A stretch of DNA of 40,461 bases from an uncultured Clostridia bacterium (GTDB lineage: Bacteria > Bacillota > Clostridia > Oscillospirales > Oscillospiraceae), in contig CANAZG010000020.1 of NCBI GenBank assembly GCA_947365965.1, positions 1 to 40,461 on the forward strand, in the 5' to 3' direction. Made by a program: the position numbers and the translations under genes. Of this stretch, positions 15,073 through 23,070 are shown in pieces (the first letter of the stretch is position 1; each line of letters opens with the position of its first letter). The notes below the pieces were generated by a model. The model did no database searches. It was not told the origin of the DNA and saw only the letters and a list, made by a program, of their open reading frames with translations.

Positions 15073-16137
15073 TCAGAACGCCAGGAGCATGTCATACCAC
15101 ACCGCCCCGCCGTGGACGGAGCCGGACACCCCCAGGCTCACAAAGCCGAAGCTCTCGTAGTAGGCCAGCTTCCGGGCAAGGCAGGTGAGGACCACGCCCC
15201 GCCGTCCCTCACGGCGGGCCTGGGCGATGAGTCCATCCAGCAGCACCCGGCCATAGCCCCGGCCCTGGAAGGCGGGATCCACCGCCAGACTGAACACGGA
15301 CTGGTAGGCCCCCGTTGGATGGTGGCAGCCGGTGTCCGCAAACATCTCGTCCCGGATGGTCCGCTCGTCGATCACCGGACCCATGGCGTAGCCCACGATC
15401 CGGCCCTCCGCCTCCCCCAGCAGGACGTGGTCCGGGTAGGCGCTCAGACGGGCCTCCATGGCCTCCCGGCTGGCCGCCTGGGCTGCGGGGAAGCAGGCCT
15501 CCTCGATCTCCGCGCACCGCGCCGCGTCCGCGCCTCCGGCGGCCCGGAGGGTCAGGCCCCGGCCCTCCAGGTCCGCCAGGAAGTCCCGGGAGGCGCGGAT
15601 GGACGCACCCACGTTGGCCATGTCCGCCATGTTGGCCCGCTGAATTTCCTCCGTGTTGGACGAGCAGCAGTCCTCCAGAACCACCACCCGGTAGTCCAGG
15701 GAGATGGCGTCGTAGCAGGTGGTGCGGATGCAGTTGGGGGTGGTGGTGCCGGTGAGGACCACCGTGTCCACCCCCAGCCGCCGCAGCAGCAGGTCCAGGG
15801 GCGTCTGGAAGAAGGCGGAGTACCGGGGCTTTATGATCTCATAGTCCCCCGCCTGCCGGTCAAACGCCGGCGGGTTCTCCACAGACAGGGGGCCGGTGCT
15901 ACCGGGGGTGAGGGGCCTGCCCCCCGCCGCCCAGACCTGATAGCGGGTGTTCTCCACGTCGCTGCCGTCGGCCCGGTAGGCCCGGTTGACGAAGATCACC
16001 GGCGCTGCGGAGCGCCGGCAGGCGGCGATCACCTGGGCGCAGGCGGGCACCGTGGCCCGGGCCCCCCGGATGCACAGGGGGGATTCCGGGTTGAGAAATC
16101 CGTTCTGCATATCAATGACAATCAGCGCTTGCTTCAT
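15073..16137 (-). CDS. Isochorismatase-family hydrolase fused to a GNAT acetyltransferase
   Basis: 354 aa from the ATG at 16137 (AAGGAG 6 nt upstream). Residues 1-200 form a cysteine hydrolase of the isochorismatase/nicotinamidase superfamily: Asp in [10 protein letters not shown], Lys in [10 protein letters not shown], Cys in [14 protein letters not shown], the usual D-K-C triad. Residues about 215-354 form a GNAT N-acetyltransferase; the acetyl-CoA loop is [15 protein letters not shown], followed by [12 protein letters not shown], and it resembles the arylalkylamine (AANAT-like) branch. A single protein therefore joins an amide hydrolase to an acetyltransferase. It follows azlD by 32 bp and probably shares its transcript. 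The substrate is unknown. Confidence 0.9.
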   Translation of the reverse strand: MKQALIVIDMQNGFLNPESPLCIRGARATVPACAQVIAACRRSAAPVIFVNRAYRADGSDVENTRYQVWAAGGRPLTPGSTGPLSVENPPAFDRQAGDYEIIKPRYSAFFQTPLDLLLRRLGVDTVVLTGTTTPNCIRTTCYDAISLDYRVVVLEDCCSSNTEEIQRANMADMANVGASIRASRDFLADLEGRGLTLRAAGGADAARCAEIEEACFPAAQAASREAMEARLSAYPDHVLLGEAEGRIVGYAMGPVIDERTIRDEMFADTGCHHPTGAYQSVFSLAVDPAFQGRGYGRVLLDGLIAQARREGRRGVVLTCLARKLAYYESFGFVSLGVSGSVHGGAVWYDMLLAF

Positions 16138-16169
16138 AGCCGTCTCCTTATTTATATCTAAAAAATGAC

Positions 16170-16478
16170 TTAAATCAGAATCCACTCCGACACAAACACC
16201 ACCACGCAGCAGGCCACGGCCACCAGGAACAGGCTCCCGCCCCGCCAGGCCAGAACCGCCCCGGCCGCCAGGGCCAGCAGTCCCGCCAGGGGGCGCTGGG
16301 TGGCCTCCGTGATGGCCGGGAAGGTCATCACCGCCAGCGTGACATAGGGCACATAGTACAGGAAGGAACGAAGGGTGCGGTTGGTGATCTCCCGCCGGAT
16401 GAGCGCCAGGGGCGTGACCCGGATGAGGTAGGACACCAGGGCGGAGACCAGGATGTAGATCCATATGTTCTGCTTCAC
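16170..16478 (-). CDS. azlD: Branched-chain amino acid exporter, small subunit
   Basis: 102 aa with about three or four hydrophobic helices, matching AzlD. AzlC and AzlD together form a permease that exports branched-chain amino acids or analogues such as azaleucine. The GTG start (16478) overlaps the azlC stop in GTGA, so translation is coupled. Family features are the start WIYILVSALVSYLIRVTPL and RSFLYYVPYVTLAVMTFP. Confidence 0.93.
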   Translation of the reverse strand: MKQNIWIYILVSALVSYLIRVTPLALIRREITNRTLRSFLYYVPYVTLAVMTFPAITEATQRPLAGLLALAAGAVLAWRGGSLFLVAVACCVVVFVSEWILI

Positions 16479-17188
16479 GCCTCCGCCTCCTCTGCCACAG
16501 GGAATAAAATCGCCGCCCCCAGTGAGATGGCCACCGTCAGCACGATGGTCTTCACCCCCGAGGACATTGCCGCCAGGGCGGGGAGACTGGCGGCGGCCCA
16601 GCTGGCGGCAAAGCTCAGGAGCACCAGGGCCAGCACCACCCGGTTCCCCCGGGCCGGGGGCACAATGATGGCCAGAAACATGCCGTAGAGCCCCACGCTC
16701 AGGGCGCTCACCAGCCGCAGGGGCAGCACGTTGCCCACCACCACGCCGAAGAAGGTGCCCAGGGCCCAGCCGGGGATGGCCACAGCCATGGCCCCGTAGG
16801 TGTAAAAGGGGTTCAGCCGCCCGGGAAAGGCGATGGAGACGCCGAAGATCTCGTCCGTCACGTCAAAGGCCAGCAGCATCCGGTGGCCCATGCCTGTCTC
16901 CGGGGCCAGCTTCTGGCTGAGGGCGCAGCTCATGAGCAGATACCGGGCGTTGGCCACCAGGGTCATGACGGCCACCTCCCAGTACCCGGCCCCCGCGCTC
17001 ACCAGGGAGAACACTGCGTACTCCCCGGCGGAGGCGTTGTTGGTCAGGCTCTCCACCATGGCCTGGAGGGCGGAGAAGCCGGCGTTCTTGGCGGCAATGC
17101 CCAGGGTGAAGGCCACGGCGAAGTAGCCCAGGGCAATGGGCATCCCGTCCCGGACGCCCCGGCGGAAACAGGTCTGGTTGCTCTCCAC
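16475..17188 (-). CDS. azlC: Branched-chain amino acid exporter, large subunit
   Basis: 237 aa from the GTG at 17188, which has GGAGG 8 nt upstream and gives the typical AzlC start (FRRGVRDGMPIALGYFAVAF). An ATG at 17203 or 17251 would lengthen it with less support. It has about six hydrophobic helices and the family segments YWEVAVMTLVANARYLLMSC and FDVTDEIFGVSIAF. It forms a two-component inner-membrane permease with AzlD, directly downstream. A TTGACT/TATCAT promoter overlaps the end of the preceding tfoX-C gene. Confidence 0.93.
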   Translation of the reverse strand: MESNQTCFRRGVRDGMPIALGYFAVAFTLGIAAKNAGFSALQAMVESLTNNASAGEYAVFSLVSAGAGYWEVAVMTLVANARYLLMSCALSQKLAPETGMGHRMLLAFDVTDEIFGVSIAFPGRLNPFYTYGAMAVAIPGWALGTFFGVVVGNVLPLRLVSALSVGLYGMFLAIIVPPARGNRVVLALVLLSFAASWAAASLPALAAMSSGVKTIVLTVAISLGAAILFPVAEEAEA

Positions 17189-17221
17189 GGGTTTTTCCTC
17201 CATTTCCCAGCGGTTTTCTCT

Positions 17222-17251
17222 ATGATAGAGCCCTTTTAGTCCATAAGTCAA
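17222..17251 (-). promoter_or_regulatory. azlC: Promoter for azlCD
   Basis: On the minus strand TTGACT (17251-17246), an 18-bp spacer and TATCAT (17227-17222). The -35 overlaps the tfoX-C stop codon. It would give azlCD a leader of about 25 nt. Confidence 0.5.
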
Positions 17252-17514
17252 GGCCGCGCAGGCGCCTGCATCTGCTGGAGCCAGGCCTTCAGACTGGTCT
17301 TGCAGCCGCTGTCCAGCGTCTTGATGTCCACGCCCTGGATCGCGGCCTCCAAGTGGTAGAGAATCACCACGCAGGTGCCGGGATACCGGGCCTTGAGCCG
17401 GAAGACCGCCTGCCTGCTGCCCAGCTCCACCAGCTCCTCCGCCGAGTGAATGCCCACGGCGTGAAGCTTTTTCTCCATGGTTCTGCCCAGTCCCAATGTT
17501 GTCAGCGTCGCCAT
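17248..17514 (-). CDS. TfoX C-terminal domain protein
   Basis: 88 aa, consisting of just the TfoX/Sxy C-terminal helix-hairpin-helix-like domain: LTTLGLGRTMEKKLHAVGI, SAEELVELGSRQAVFRL, YPGTCVVILYHLEAAIQGVD. In gamma-proteobacteria full TfoX governs competence; stand-alone C-terminal domains are common in Firmicutes and their role is unknown. GGGAG lies 5 nt before the ATG. It is separated from ricT by a terminator-like hairpin and from azlC by a promoter, so it is probably a single-gene unit. Confidence 0.88.
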   Translation of the reverse strand: MATLTTLGLGRTMEKKLHAVGIHSAEELVELGSRQAVFRLKARYPGTCVVILYHLEAAIQGVDIKTLDSGCKTSLKAWLQQMQAPARP

Positions 17515-17563
17515 AACATCTCCCTTTCTATCTGCGTCCTCTTTTGCCGCTCCCTACAGAAAC

Positions 17564-17604
17564 GCCCGCCGTCTCCGCGAAAATCTGCCTCGGAGACGGC
17601 GGGC
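17564..17604 (-). terminator. Hairpin terminator after ricT
   Basis: A 14-bp perfect stem (17564-17577 with 17591-17604) stands just after the ricT stop; on the minus strand it is followed by GTTTCTG, so the T run is weak. Confidence 0.6.
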
Positions 17605-17611
17605 GCGTCCT

Positions 17612-18916
17612 CTATCCCTCGCCGGGGCCCTTGCCCCGGGGCCGCCTGCGGGGGCGGTGACGGCTGGGCTGCCGGTTTTCGCCGGCGGGCCGGGGCTCGC
17701 CGGACTGCTGGCGGGCCGCCCGGTCTGCGGCTGCCTTCTTCTCGGCAGTGGTGTCGGTGACCGCCCGGACAGGCAGCTTCTCCGCCCTGTCAGGCCGCTT
17801 GTCCGTCCGGGGCGGGCGCTCCGCCTTCTGGGGCCGGCCGCCCTCAGGCCGGGGCTTGTTCTCCCGGCGGGGGGCCTGCTTCTCCGGGGGCTGCTGGGCG
17901 GCAGGCTTGTCGCTCCGACGGCGGTCCCTGCGGCGGCGATTGCCGCGCCGCTCCTCGTCCTCCTGGGGCGCGGCCAGCACCGAGGGCACGGCGATGGGGT
18001 CCTTGCCGCCGGTGCGGCGGGTAAAGCGGGACGGGGAGGCGTCCCCCTCCACGGCGGCCCGGGGAGGCCGCTCGGCGGGGATCTCGATGCCCTCCCGGCT
18101 GCCCTTGCCGTTGCGCAGGATCCGGATCTCGCTGCTCTTGTAGCGGCGGGGGGACTCCGGGGCGCTGTCCAGCCGGACCTGGACCTGCTCCTGGAGCAGA
18201 TCCACGCCGCTGACGTTGCCCACCCCGTCGGGGGTGTCCACAAAGCTCTCCGCCTTGGGCATACGCTTGCCGGCGTCCTCATAGGCGGCCTGCTCGTATT
18301 TGAGGCAGCACATGAGGCGGCCGCAGGTGCCGGAGATCTTGGTGGGGTTCAGGCTGAGGTTCTGGGTCTTTGCCATCTTGATGGACACGGGAATGAACTC
18401 GTCCAGGAACTGGCTGCAGCACAGGGGCCGGCCGCAGATGCCGATGCCCCCCAGCATCTTGGCCTCGTCCCGCACGCCGATCTGGCGCAGCTCGATGCGG
18501 GCCCGGAACACGCTGGCCAGATCCTTGACCAGCTCCCGGAAGTCCACCCGCCCCTCGGCGGTAAAGAAAAAGATAATCTTGTTGCCCTCGAAGTTGCACT
18601 CCACCCGCACCAGCTTCATCTCCAGGTGGTGGGCGGCGATCTTCTTCTCGCAGATGGAGAAGGCCTCCTTCTCCCGCTTGCGGTTGTAGGCGGCGGCCTT
18701 GTGGTCGTTTTCCGTAGCCAGGCGCACCACGGACCGCAGGGGCTGGATCACGCTCTGGTCCGGCACCTCGTGGTTGCCCTCCACGCACCTGACATATTCC
18801 ATGCCCTGGGCGGTCTCCACCACCACGTACTCCTCCGCCGCCACCTGGAGGCCGCGTGGATCAAAGTAGTAATTTTTTGAGCCTCCGCGAAAGCGGATGC
18901 TGATGACTTCTGCCAT
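17612..18916 (-). CDS. ricT: PSP1-domain protein RicT (YaaT), with long basic tail
   Basis: 434 aa. Residues 1-about 265 match RicT/YaaT: ISIRFRGGSKNYYFDP at the start, then the PSP1 core with VEGNHEVPD, and two Cys clusters, CGRPLCCSQF and CGRLMCCLKYE. In B. subtilis RicT joins RicA and RicF, binds an Fe-S cluster and steers RNase Y in mRNA processing; it also affects sporulation and biofilm. The last 170 residues or so are an unusual extension rich in Arg, Pro, Lys and Glu (RRRDRRRSDKPAAQQPPEKQ and alike), probably disordered. B. subtilis YaaT is about 275 aa without it. It follows holB by 55 bp, the usual holB-ricT order in Firmicutes. The ATG is at 18916. Confidence 0.93.
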   Translation of the reverse strand: MAEVISIRFRGGSKNYYFDPRGLQVAAEEYVVVETAQGMEYVRCVEGNHEVPDQSVIQPLRSVVRLATENDHKAAAYNRKREKEAFSICEKKIAAHHLEMKLVRVECNFEGNKIIFFFTAEGRVDFRELVKDLASVFRARIELRQIGVRDEAKMLGGIGICGRPLCCSQFLDEFIPVSIKMAKTQNLSLNPTKISGTCGRLMCCLKYEQAAYEDAGKRMPKAESFVDTPDGVGNVSGVDLLQEQVQVRLDSAPESPRRYKSSEIRILRNGKGSREGIEIPAERPPRAAVEGDASPSRFTRRTGGKDPIAVPSVLAAPQEDEERRGNRRRRDRRRSDKPAAQQPPEKQAPRRENKPRPEGGRPQKAERPPRTDKRPDRAEKLPVRAVTDTTAEKKAAADRAARQQSGEPRPAGENRQPSRHRPRRRPRGKGPGEG

Positions 18917-18936
18917 GTAGTTATCCTCGATTCCTC

Positions 18937-18952
18937 GCGCCCCGAAGGGCGC
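18937..18952 (-). other. UUCG-loop hairpin between holB and ricT
   Basis: GCGCCC-TTCG-GGGCGC on the minus strand, 20 bp before the ricT start. It has no T run, so it is not a terminator; it may stabilise or process the mRNA between the two genes. Confidence 0.4.
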
Positions 18953-18971
18953 AACTCAAAATAAACGGGGC

Positions 18972-19826
18972 CTATCTCAGCTCCGTCAGCTCCGCGGCCA
19001 GCGCGCCGGTCAGATGGCCCACGCCGGTGTTGTAGCCGCACCAGCCGATAAACCGCTGCAGCACGTCCGCCGCCGCCGAGATCCGCCGGGGCCCCAGCTC
19101 CCGGGCCAGCCGCCGTGCCATAGGGCCGCCGGGACCGCCGTAGCCGGCGGCTAAGCCCCGGGCCAGCAGGTCCCGGGCGTCGGAGAGCAGGGCCCGCAGC
19201 TCCTCCCGGCCCGTCTTGCCGCTCTCCAGCCGGGAGAAGTAGGCGGTAATGTCCGCCGGCCGGCCCTCGCACAGCAGGCGGCACAGCTCCTGGGCCCCGC
19301 CCTCCGCCTCCGCCGTCTCCGGCTCCGGGTTGGAGAGCTTCCACTCCACCGCCCGGGAGCGGATGGTGGGCAGGAGCACGGCGCTGTTTACCGCGCAGAA
19401 GAGGAAAGCGGCGTGGGACGGGCCGTCCTCCACCACCTTGAGCAGCACGTTCTGGGCCTTGGGGTCCAGCAGACCGCAGTCGGGGAAGATGTAGATCTTC
19501 CGCCTGCCCTCATTGGGCAGGGTGCAGGCGTCCGCCACCACGTCCCGGAGCACGTCAATGGCGATATTCTTGTGCTCCGGATCCGCCACCACGGCCACGT
19601 CCGGATGGATGCCCCGCAGCACCTTCCGGCAGGGGCCGCACAGGCCGCAGGGCCGGTTTGTTCCCTGGCACTCCATGGCTGCGGCGGCGAACCGGGCCGC
19701 AGCGGCCAGATCCCCCGAACCGCTGAGGATGAGGGCGTGGCCCAGGGCGTCCCGGCCGGCGGCCTCCCGCAGCCGCTCCGTCAGGCGGGGCTCGCCGGGG
19801 ATGGCGGGCATATTCTGTTCTGACAA
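18972..19826 (-). CDS. holB: DNA polymerase III delta-prime subunit
   Basis: 284 aa from a TTG at 19826 with a purine-rich GGGGGAG 7 nt upstream; the next ATG (19811) has no such site. Delta-prime is the stator of the clamp loader. Visible features are GHALILSG, a degenerate P-loop region (no GKT/S, as in other delta-prime proteins), the zinc cluster CGLCGPCRKV, HPDV, then FPDCGLLDPKAQNVLLKVVED (sensor/Walker B-like region) and TIRSRAVEW (sensor 1/SRC-like motif as SRA). It is followed by ricT, the usual neighbour in Firmicutes. Confidence 0.92.
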   Translation of the reverse strand: MSEQNMPAIPGEPRLTERLREAAGRDALGHALILSGSGDLAAAARFAAAAMECQGTNRPCGLCGPCRKVLRGIHPDVAVVADPEHKNIAIDVLRDVVADACTLPNEGRRKIYIFPDCGLLDPKAQNVLLKVVEDGPSHAAFLFCAVNSAVLLPTIRSRAVEWKLSNPEPETAEAEGGAQELCRLLCEGRPADITAYFSRLESGKTGREELRALLSDARDLLARGLAAGYGGPGGPMARRLARELGPRRISAAADVLQRFIGWCGYNTGVGHLTGALAAELTELR

Positions 19827-19870
19827 GGTCCCTCTCCCCCTCTCTCCTTGCCGGAGGCGCAATTGCCATT

Positions 19871-19900
19871 ATCTTACCACAGGGCGGGCGAAAAAATCAA
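19871..19900 (-). promoter_or_regulatory. holB: Possible promoter for holB-ricT
   Basis: On the minus strand TTGATT (19900-19895), an 18-bp spacer and TAAGAT (19876-19871), with TGG just before the -10. It falls in the only AT-rich stretch between punA and holB. Confidence 0.42.
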
Positions 19901-19945
19901 TCTTTTTCGCATCTGCCCGGGGAAATCCGGTTTCCGCCCGGGGAA

Positions 19946-20764
19946 CTACCCCACGTCGATCATGAGCTCCAGCAGGCGGGTGAAGTCCCGCTTGACCCGG
20001 CCGGCGGTCTCCACCACCTCCTCGTGGCTCAGGGGCTGGGGCAGCACGCCGGCGGCCATGTTGGTGATGCAGCTCACGCCCATGACCTGAAGCCCCGCGT
20101 GGCGGGCCGCCAGGGCCTCGGGCACGGTGGACATGCCCGCCGCGTCGCCGCCCACGGCCCGGAAGAAGCGGATCTCCGCCGGGGTCTCGTAGTTGGGGCC
20201 GCTGTACATGACGTACACGCCCTCCCGCAGGGGGATGCCCGCCTCCCGGGCCAGGGGCAGCAGCTTCTCCCGGAGCGCACGGGTATAGATGTCGCTCATG
20301 TCCGGGAACCGGGGGCCGAACTCGTCCAGGTTGGGCCCGATGAGGGGGTTCATGCCGGAGTAGTTGATGTGGTCCGTCAGGAGCATGAGGGTGCCGGGCC
20401 GGAAGTCCAGGTTGATACCCCCGGCGGCGTTGGTGAGAATGAGTGTGCGCACGCCCAGCTTGGCCATCACCCGCACGGGCAGGGTGATCTCCTGCTGGGA
20501 GTAGCCCTCGTAGTAGTGGATGCGGCCCCGCAGGGCGGCCACGGTCCGGCCCCGGCAGGAGCCCACAACGAAAGCCCCCTGGTGGCCCTCCACCGTGGGC
20601 AGGGGGAAGCCGGGGATGTCGGCGAAGGGGATGACGGTCTGGTCCTCCAGCCGGTCGCAGAAATCCCCCAGGCCGCTGCCCAGAATGAGGCCCAGCTCCG
20701 GGACCCGGTCCGTGCGGGCGCGGATGGCCTCCACGGCCCCATTGATGCGCTCTGAGATGGTCAT
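19946..20764 (-). CDS. punA: Purine nucleoside phosphorylase (trimeric, inosine/guanosine type)
   Basis: 272 aa. It cleaves inosine and guanosine with phosphate to base plus ribose-1-phosphate. Family motifs are LGLILGSGLGDF (phosphate-binding Ser/Gly loop), FPLPTVEGHQGAFVVG, LRGRIHYYEGYS, LTNAAGGINLDFRPG, YVMYSGPNYETPAEIRF (purine-binding Glu), GMSTVPEALAARHAGL and SCITNMAAG. AAAGGAGG lies 9 nt before the ATG at 20764. A second, unrelated-fold-subclass phosphorylase, DeoD, lies at 35826, so the organism has both kinds. Confidence 0.96.
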   Translation of the reverse strand: MTISERINGAVEAIRARTDRVPELGLILGSGLGDFCDRLEDQTVIPFADIPGFPLPTVEGHQGAFVVGSCRGRTVAALRGRIHYYEGYSQQEITLPVRVMAKLGVRTLILTNAAGGINLDFRPGTLMLLTDHINYSGMNPLIGPNLDEFGPRFPDMSDIYTRALREKLLPLAREAGIPLREGVYVMYSGPNYETPAEIRFFRAVGGDAAGMSTVPEALAARHAGLQVMGVSCITNMAAGVLPQPLSHEEVVETAGRVKRDFTRLLELMIDVG

Positions 20765-20802
20765 AAGGTTTGGCCTCCTTTTTAGCAGCCATTTTTTCTT
20801 AA

Positions 20803-20824
20803 GGGAAAAAGAATCAAAAAAGAA
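20803..20824 (-). repeat. T-rich intergenic repeat, copy C (degenerate)
   Basis: On the minus strand this reads TTCTTTTTTGATTC then TTTTTCCC, the same unit as copies A, B and D with one extra T and a changed end. It lies 40 bp before punA in the opposite orientation to copy D, so C and D bound the gap between ygjP and punA as inverted copies. Confidence 0.5.
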
Positions 20825-20911
20825 TTTCAGCGGCTGTATACGCGAGTGCGGTCCGTCTTACGGCAGCAGGACATGAGACGGCCGGCAGCAATAAAAGCAC
20901 GTCTAAAGTTT

Positions 20912-20952
20912 TTCTTTTTGCTTCTTTTTCTTTGTTCACAAAGAAAAAGAAG
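20912..20952. repeat. T-rich intergenic repeat, copy D, with 14-bp hairpin
   Basis: The 22-nt unit (20912-20933) is identical to copy B and again runs into a perfect hairpin: CTTCTTTTTCTTTG (20921-20934), loop TTCA, complement (20939-20952). Relative to copy B the loop-closing pair has changed from T-A to G-C on both sides. It abuts the stop codon of the minus-strand gene at 20953. Confidence 0.65.
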
Positions 20953-21468
20953 TCACTCCCGCAGCAGCCTTCGCCGCTCCCGCCAGTCCGGCAGGACCTC
21001 CTCCACGCAGGCGTAGAAGGCGCGGCTGTGGTCCTTGTGGCAGATATGGGCCAGCTCGTGGACCACCACATAGTCAATGGCCGCCTCCGGATACTGCATC
21101 AGCCGCCAGGAAAAGCAGATCCGGTTTTTGCCGCTGCAGCTGCCAAAGCGGGTACGGGCCCCTGTGATGGTGATACCCGCAGGGGTCAGGCCCATGACAG
21201 CCCCGTAGCGGGCCACCCGGCCCGGCAGCTCCTCCCGGGCCCGGCGGATGTATTCGCTCCGCTCCTCCTCCGTGGGCTCGGGCCTCGCCGCCTGACGGCG
21301 GCGCTGGCGCTCCAGATGCTCCGCGATCCAAGCCCCGTGGTCCGCCACAAACTGGTCAATCCGCTTCTGGCTCAATCCCATGGGCGAGCGGACCACCACC
21401 TCCCCCTCCCTGGTGATCTCCAGGGCCAGGGTGCGGCGGCGGGAGCGGACAAGCCGGTAAGCGTCCAT
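20953..21468 (-). CDS. YgjP-type zinc metallopeptidase (DUF45)
   Basis: 171 aa. The C-terminal half carries VVHELAHICHKDHSRAFYACV, a HELxH zinc site with further His residues as in YgjP/DUF45 proteins, then LPDWRERRRLL. The centre has ARTRFGSCSGKNRICFSWRLM, typical of the family (RWGSC-like). No signal peptide; cytosolic. Its biological substrate is not known in general. The ATG (21468) overlaps the preceding alpha-glucosidase stop in TGATG, so the two are translationally coupled despite having no evident shared role. Confidence 0.92.
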   Translation of the reverse strand: MDAYRLVRSRRRTLALEITREGEVVVRSPMGLSQKRIDQFVADHGAWIAEHLERQRRRQAARPEPTEEERSEYIRRAREELPGRVARYGAVMGLTPAGITITGARTRFGSCSGKNRICFSWRLMQYPEAAIDYVVVHELAHICHKDHSRAFYACVEEVLPDWRERRRLLRE

Positions 21469-23069
21469 CACTCTAAAATCACAGCCTCCCAGGGCTGGAG
21501 CACGCCCTCGAACCGCGCCCGGGGGTAGTTGGAGCGCAGCAGGCTCCCCTGTACGCTCACCCGGGCGGGATCGTCGCTGAAGTTGAGCAGCACCGTCAGC
21601 TGCTCCTCCCCCAGGCGGCGGCGGTAGGCGAACAAAGGCGGCGCGGCCTCCATGGGCACGAACTCGCCCCGGCGCAGCACCTCCCGCTCCCGCCGCAGGG
21701 CCGCCAGATCCTTGTACCAGTTCCAGATGGAGGCTGGGTCCTCCTCCTGCTGGGCCAGATTGATGGAGGCGCAGTTGTGGTTCACCCCCAGCCAGGGGCG
21801 GCCCTGACTGAAGCCCGCCTGGGGCCCGTTGTCCCACTGGAAGGGGGTGCGGGCGTTGTCCCGGCTGGTGCGGGAGATGATCCTCCAGCGCAGCTTCTGG
21901 GGCACGTGGAACCGGCGCAGCAGCCTGTCCACATTCTTGCTCTCCACGTCGTTGAGCTGGCGGATGCGCTGGAAGTCAAAGTCCAGCATCCCGATCTCCT
22001 GGCCCTGGTAGAGGAAGGGGGTGCCCCGCAGGGTCAGCAGCAGGGTGGCCAGCAGCTTGCCGCTCTCCTTCCAGTACCGCACGCTGCCGAACCGGGGGAT
22101 GGACCGGGGCTGGTCGTGGTTCTCCAGATACAGGGCGTTCCAGTCCAGCTCCCTCTGCCACTGGGTCAGGCAGTCGAAGAACACCTTGGGCCGGAATTTC
22201 CGCTTCAGCCACTTCACATAGTACTGGTCGCACTCCATGTGCTGGAAGGAGAACACCATGTTCAGCTCCCGCCGCTCCGGCGCGCACAGGTCCCGGGCCT
22301 GCTGGGGCGTGACAAACACCGTCTCCCCCACGGTAAAGGCCTGGTACTCGTCCAGCACCTCCCGCAGCTGGCGGAGGATGCGGTGGTTCTCCTCCTGGGA
22401 GATGTAGCGCTCCTGGCCGGTGAGGGCCAGCCGCTTTTTGCCGCTGCCCAGGCTCTCCTTCCACAGCACGTTGATAACGTCGCACCGGAACCCGGCCACC
22501 CCCTTGTCCAGCCAGAAGCGGAGAATGTCCTTCACCTCCTCCAGCACCGCCGGGTTGTGGTAGTTCAGATCCGCCTGGGACTTGGCGAAAAGGTGGAGGT
22601 AGTACTCGCACCGCTGGGGGTCAAACTCCCAGCACTCCTCGCCGAAAAAGCCGGTCCAGTTGTTGGGCAGCGCCCCGTCGGGGCCGCCGTGGGACCAGTA
22701 GTAGTAGTCCGCGTAGGGGCTGGTCTTATCCCGGCTCTGCCGGAACCAGTAGTGGTCCGTGGAGGTGTGGTTGATGACCAGATCCATGAGGATCCGGATG
22801 CCCCGGCTCTTGGCCTGGGCGATGAGCTCCTCCATGTCCTCCATGGAGCCGTACTCCGGGTTGATCTCCCGATAGTCGCTGATGTCGTAGCCGTTGTCCG
22901 CGTTGGGGGACTTGTAGACCGGGCTGAGCCAGATGGCGTCCACCCCCAGCTCCTGGAGGTGGTCCAGCCGGCTGATGATGCCGGGGATGTCCCCGATGCC
23001 GTCGCCGTTGGAGTCCTGGAAGCTGCGGGGGTAGATCTGGTAGATGATCGCGTCCTTCCACCAGTCCAT
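21468..23069 (-). CDS. Alpha-glucosidase, GH13 (oligo-1,6-glucosidase type)
   Basis: 533 aa from the ATG at 23069 (GGAGG 9 nt upstream). It should hydrolyse short alpha-glucosides such as isomaltose, maltose or sucrose in the cytoplasm. The start DAIIYQIYPRSFQDSNGDG contains the Ca site of this subfamily; LMDLVINHTSTDHYWF is conserved region I; the nucleophile is Asp197 in GFRCDVINVL, the acid/base Glu249 in TVGETVF, and the third Asp is 319 in LENHDQPR, all present. Unlike its GH1-like neighbour it is therefore catalytically complete. It starts one base after that neighbour's stop. A trehalose-6-phosphate hydrolase or other member of the same subfamily cannot be excluded. Confidence 0.93.
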   Translation of the reverse strand: MDWWKDAIIYQIYPRSFQDSNGDGIGDIPGIISRLDHLQELGVDAIWLSPVYKSPNADNGYDISDYREINPEYGSMEDMEELIAQAKSRGIRILMDLVINHTSTDHYWFRQSRDKTSPYADYYYWSHGGPDGALPNNWTGFFGEECWEFDPQRCEYYLHLFAKSQADLNYHNPAVLEEVKDILRFWLDKGVAGFRCDVINVLWKESLGSGKKRLALTGQERYISQEENHRILRQLREVLDEYQAFTVGETVFVTPQQARDLCAPERRELNMVFSFQHMECDQYYVKWLKRKFRPKVFFDCLTQWQRELDWNALYLENHDQPRSIPRFGSVRYWKESGKLLATLLLTLRGTPFLYQGQEIGMLDFDFQRIRQLNDVESKNVDRLLRRFHVPQKLRWRIISRTSRDNARTPFQWDNGPQAGFSQGRPWLGVNHNCASINLAQQEEDPASIWNWYKDLAALRREREVLRRGEFVPMEAAPPLFAYRRRLGEEQLTVLLNFSDDPARVSVQGSLLRSNYPRARFEGVLQPWEAVILE

Positions 23070-23070
23070 G

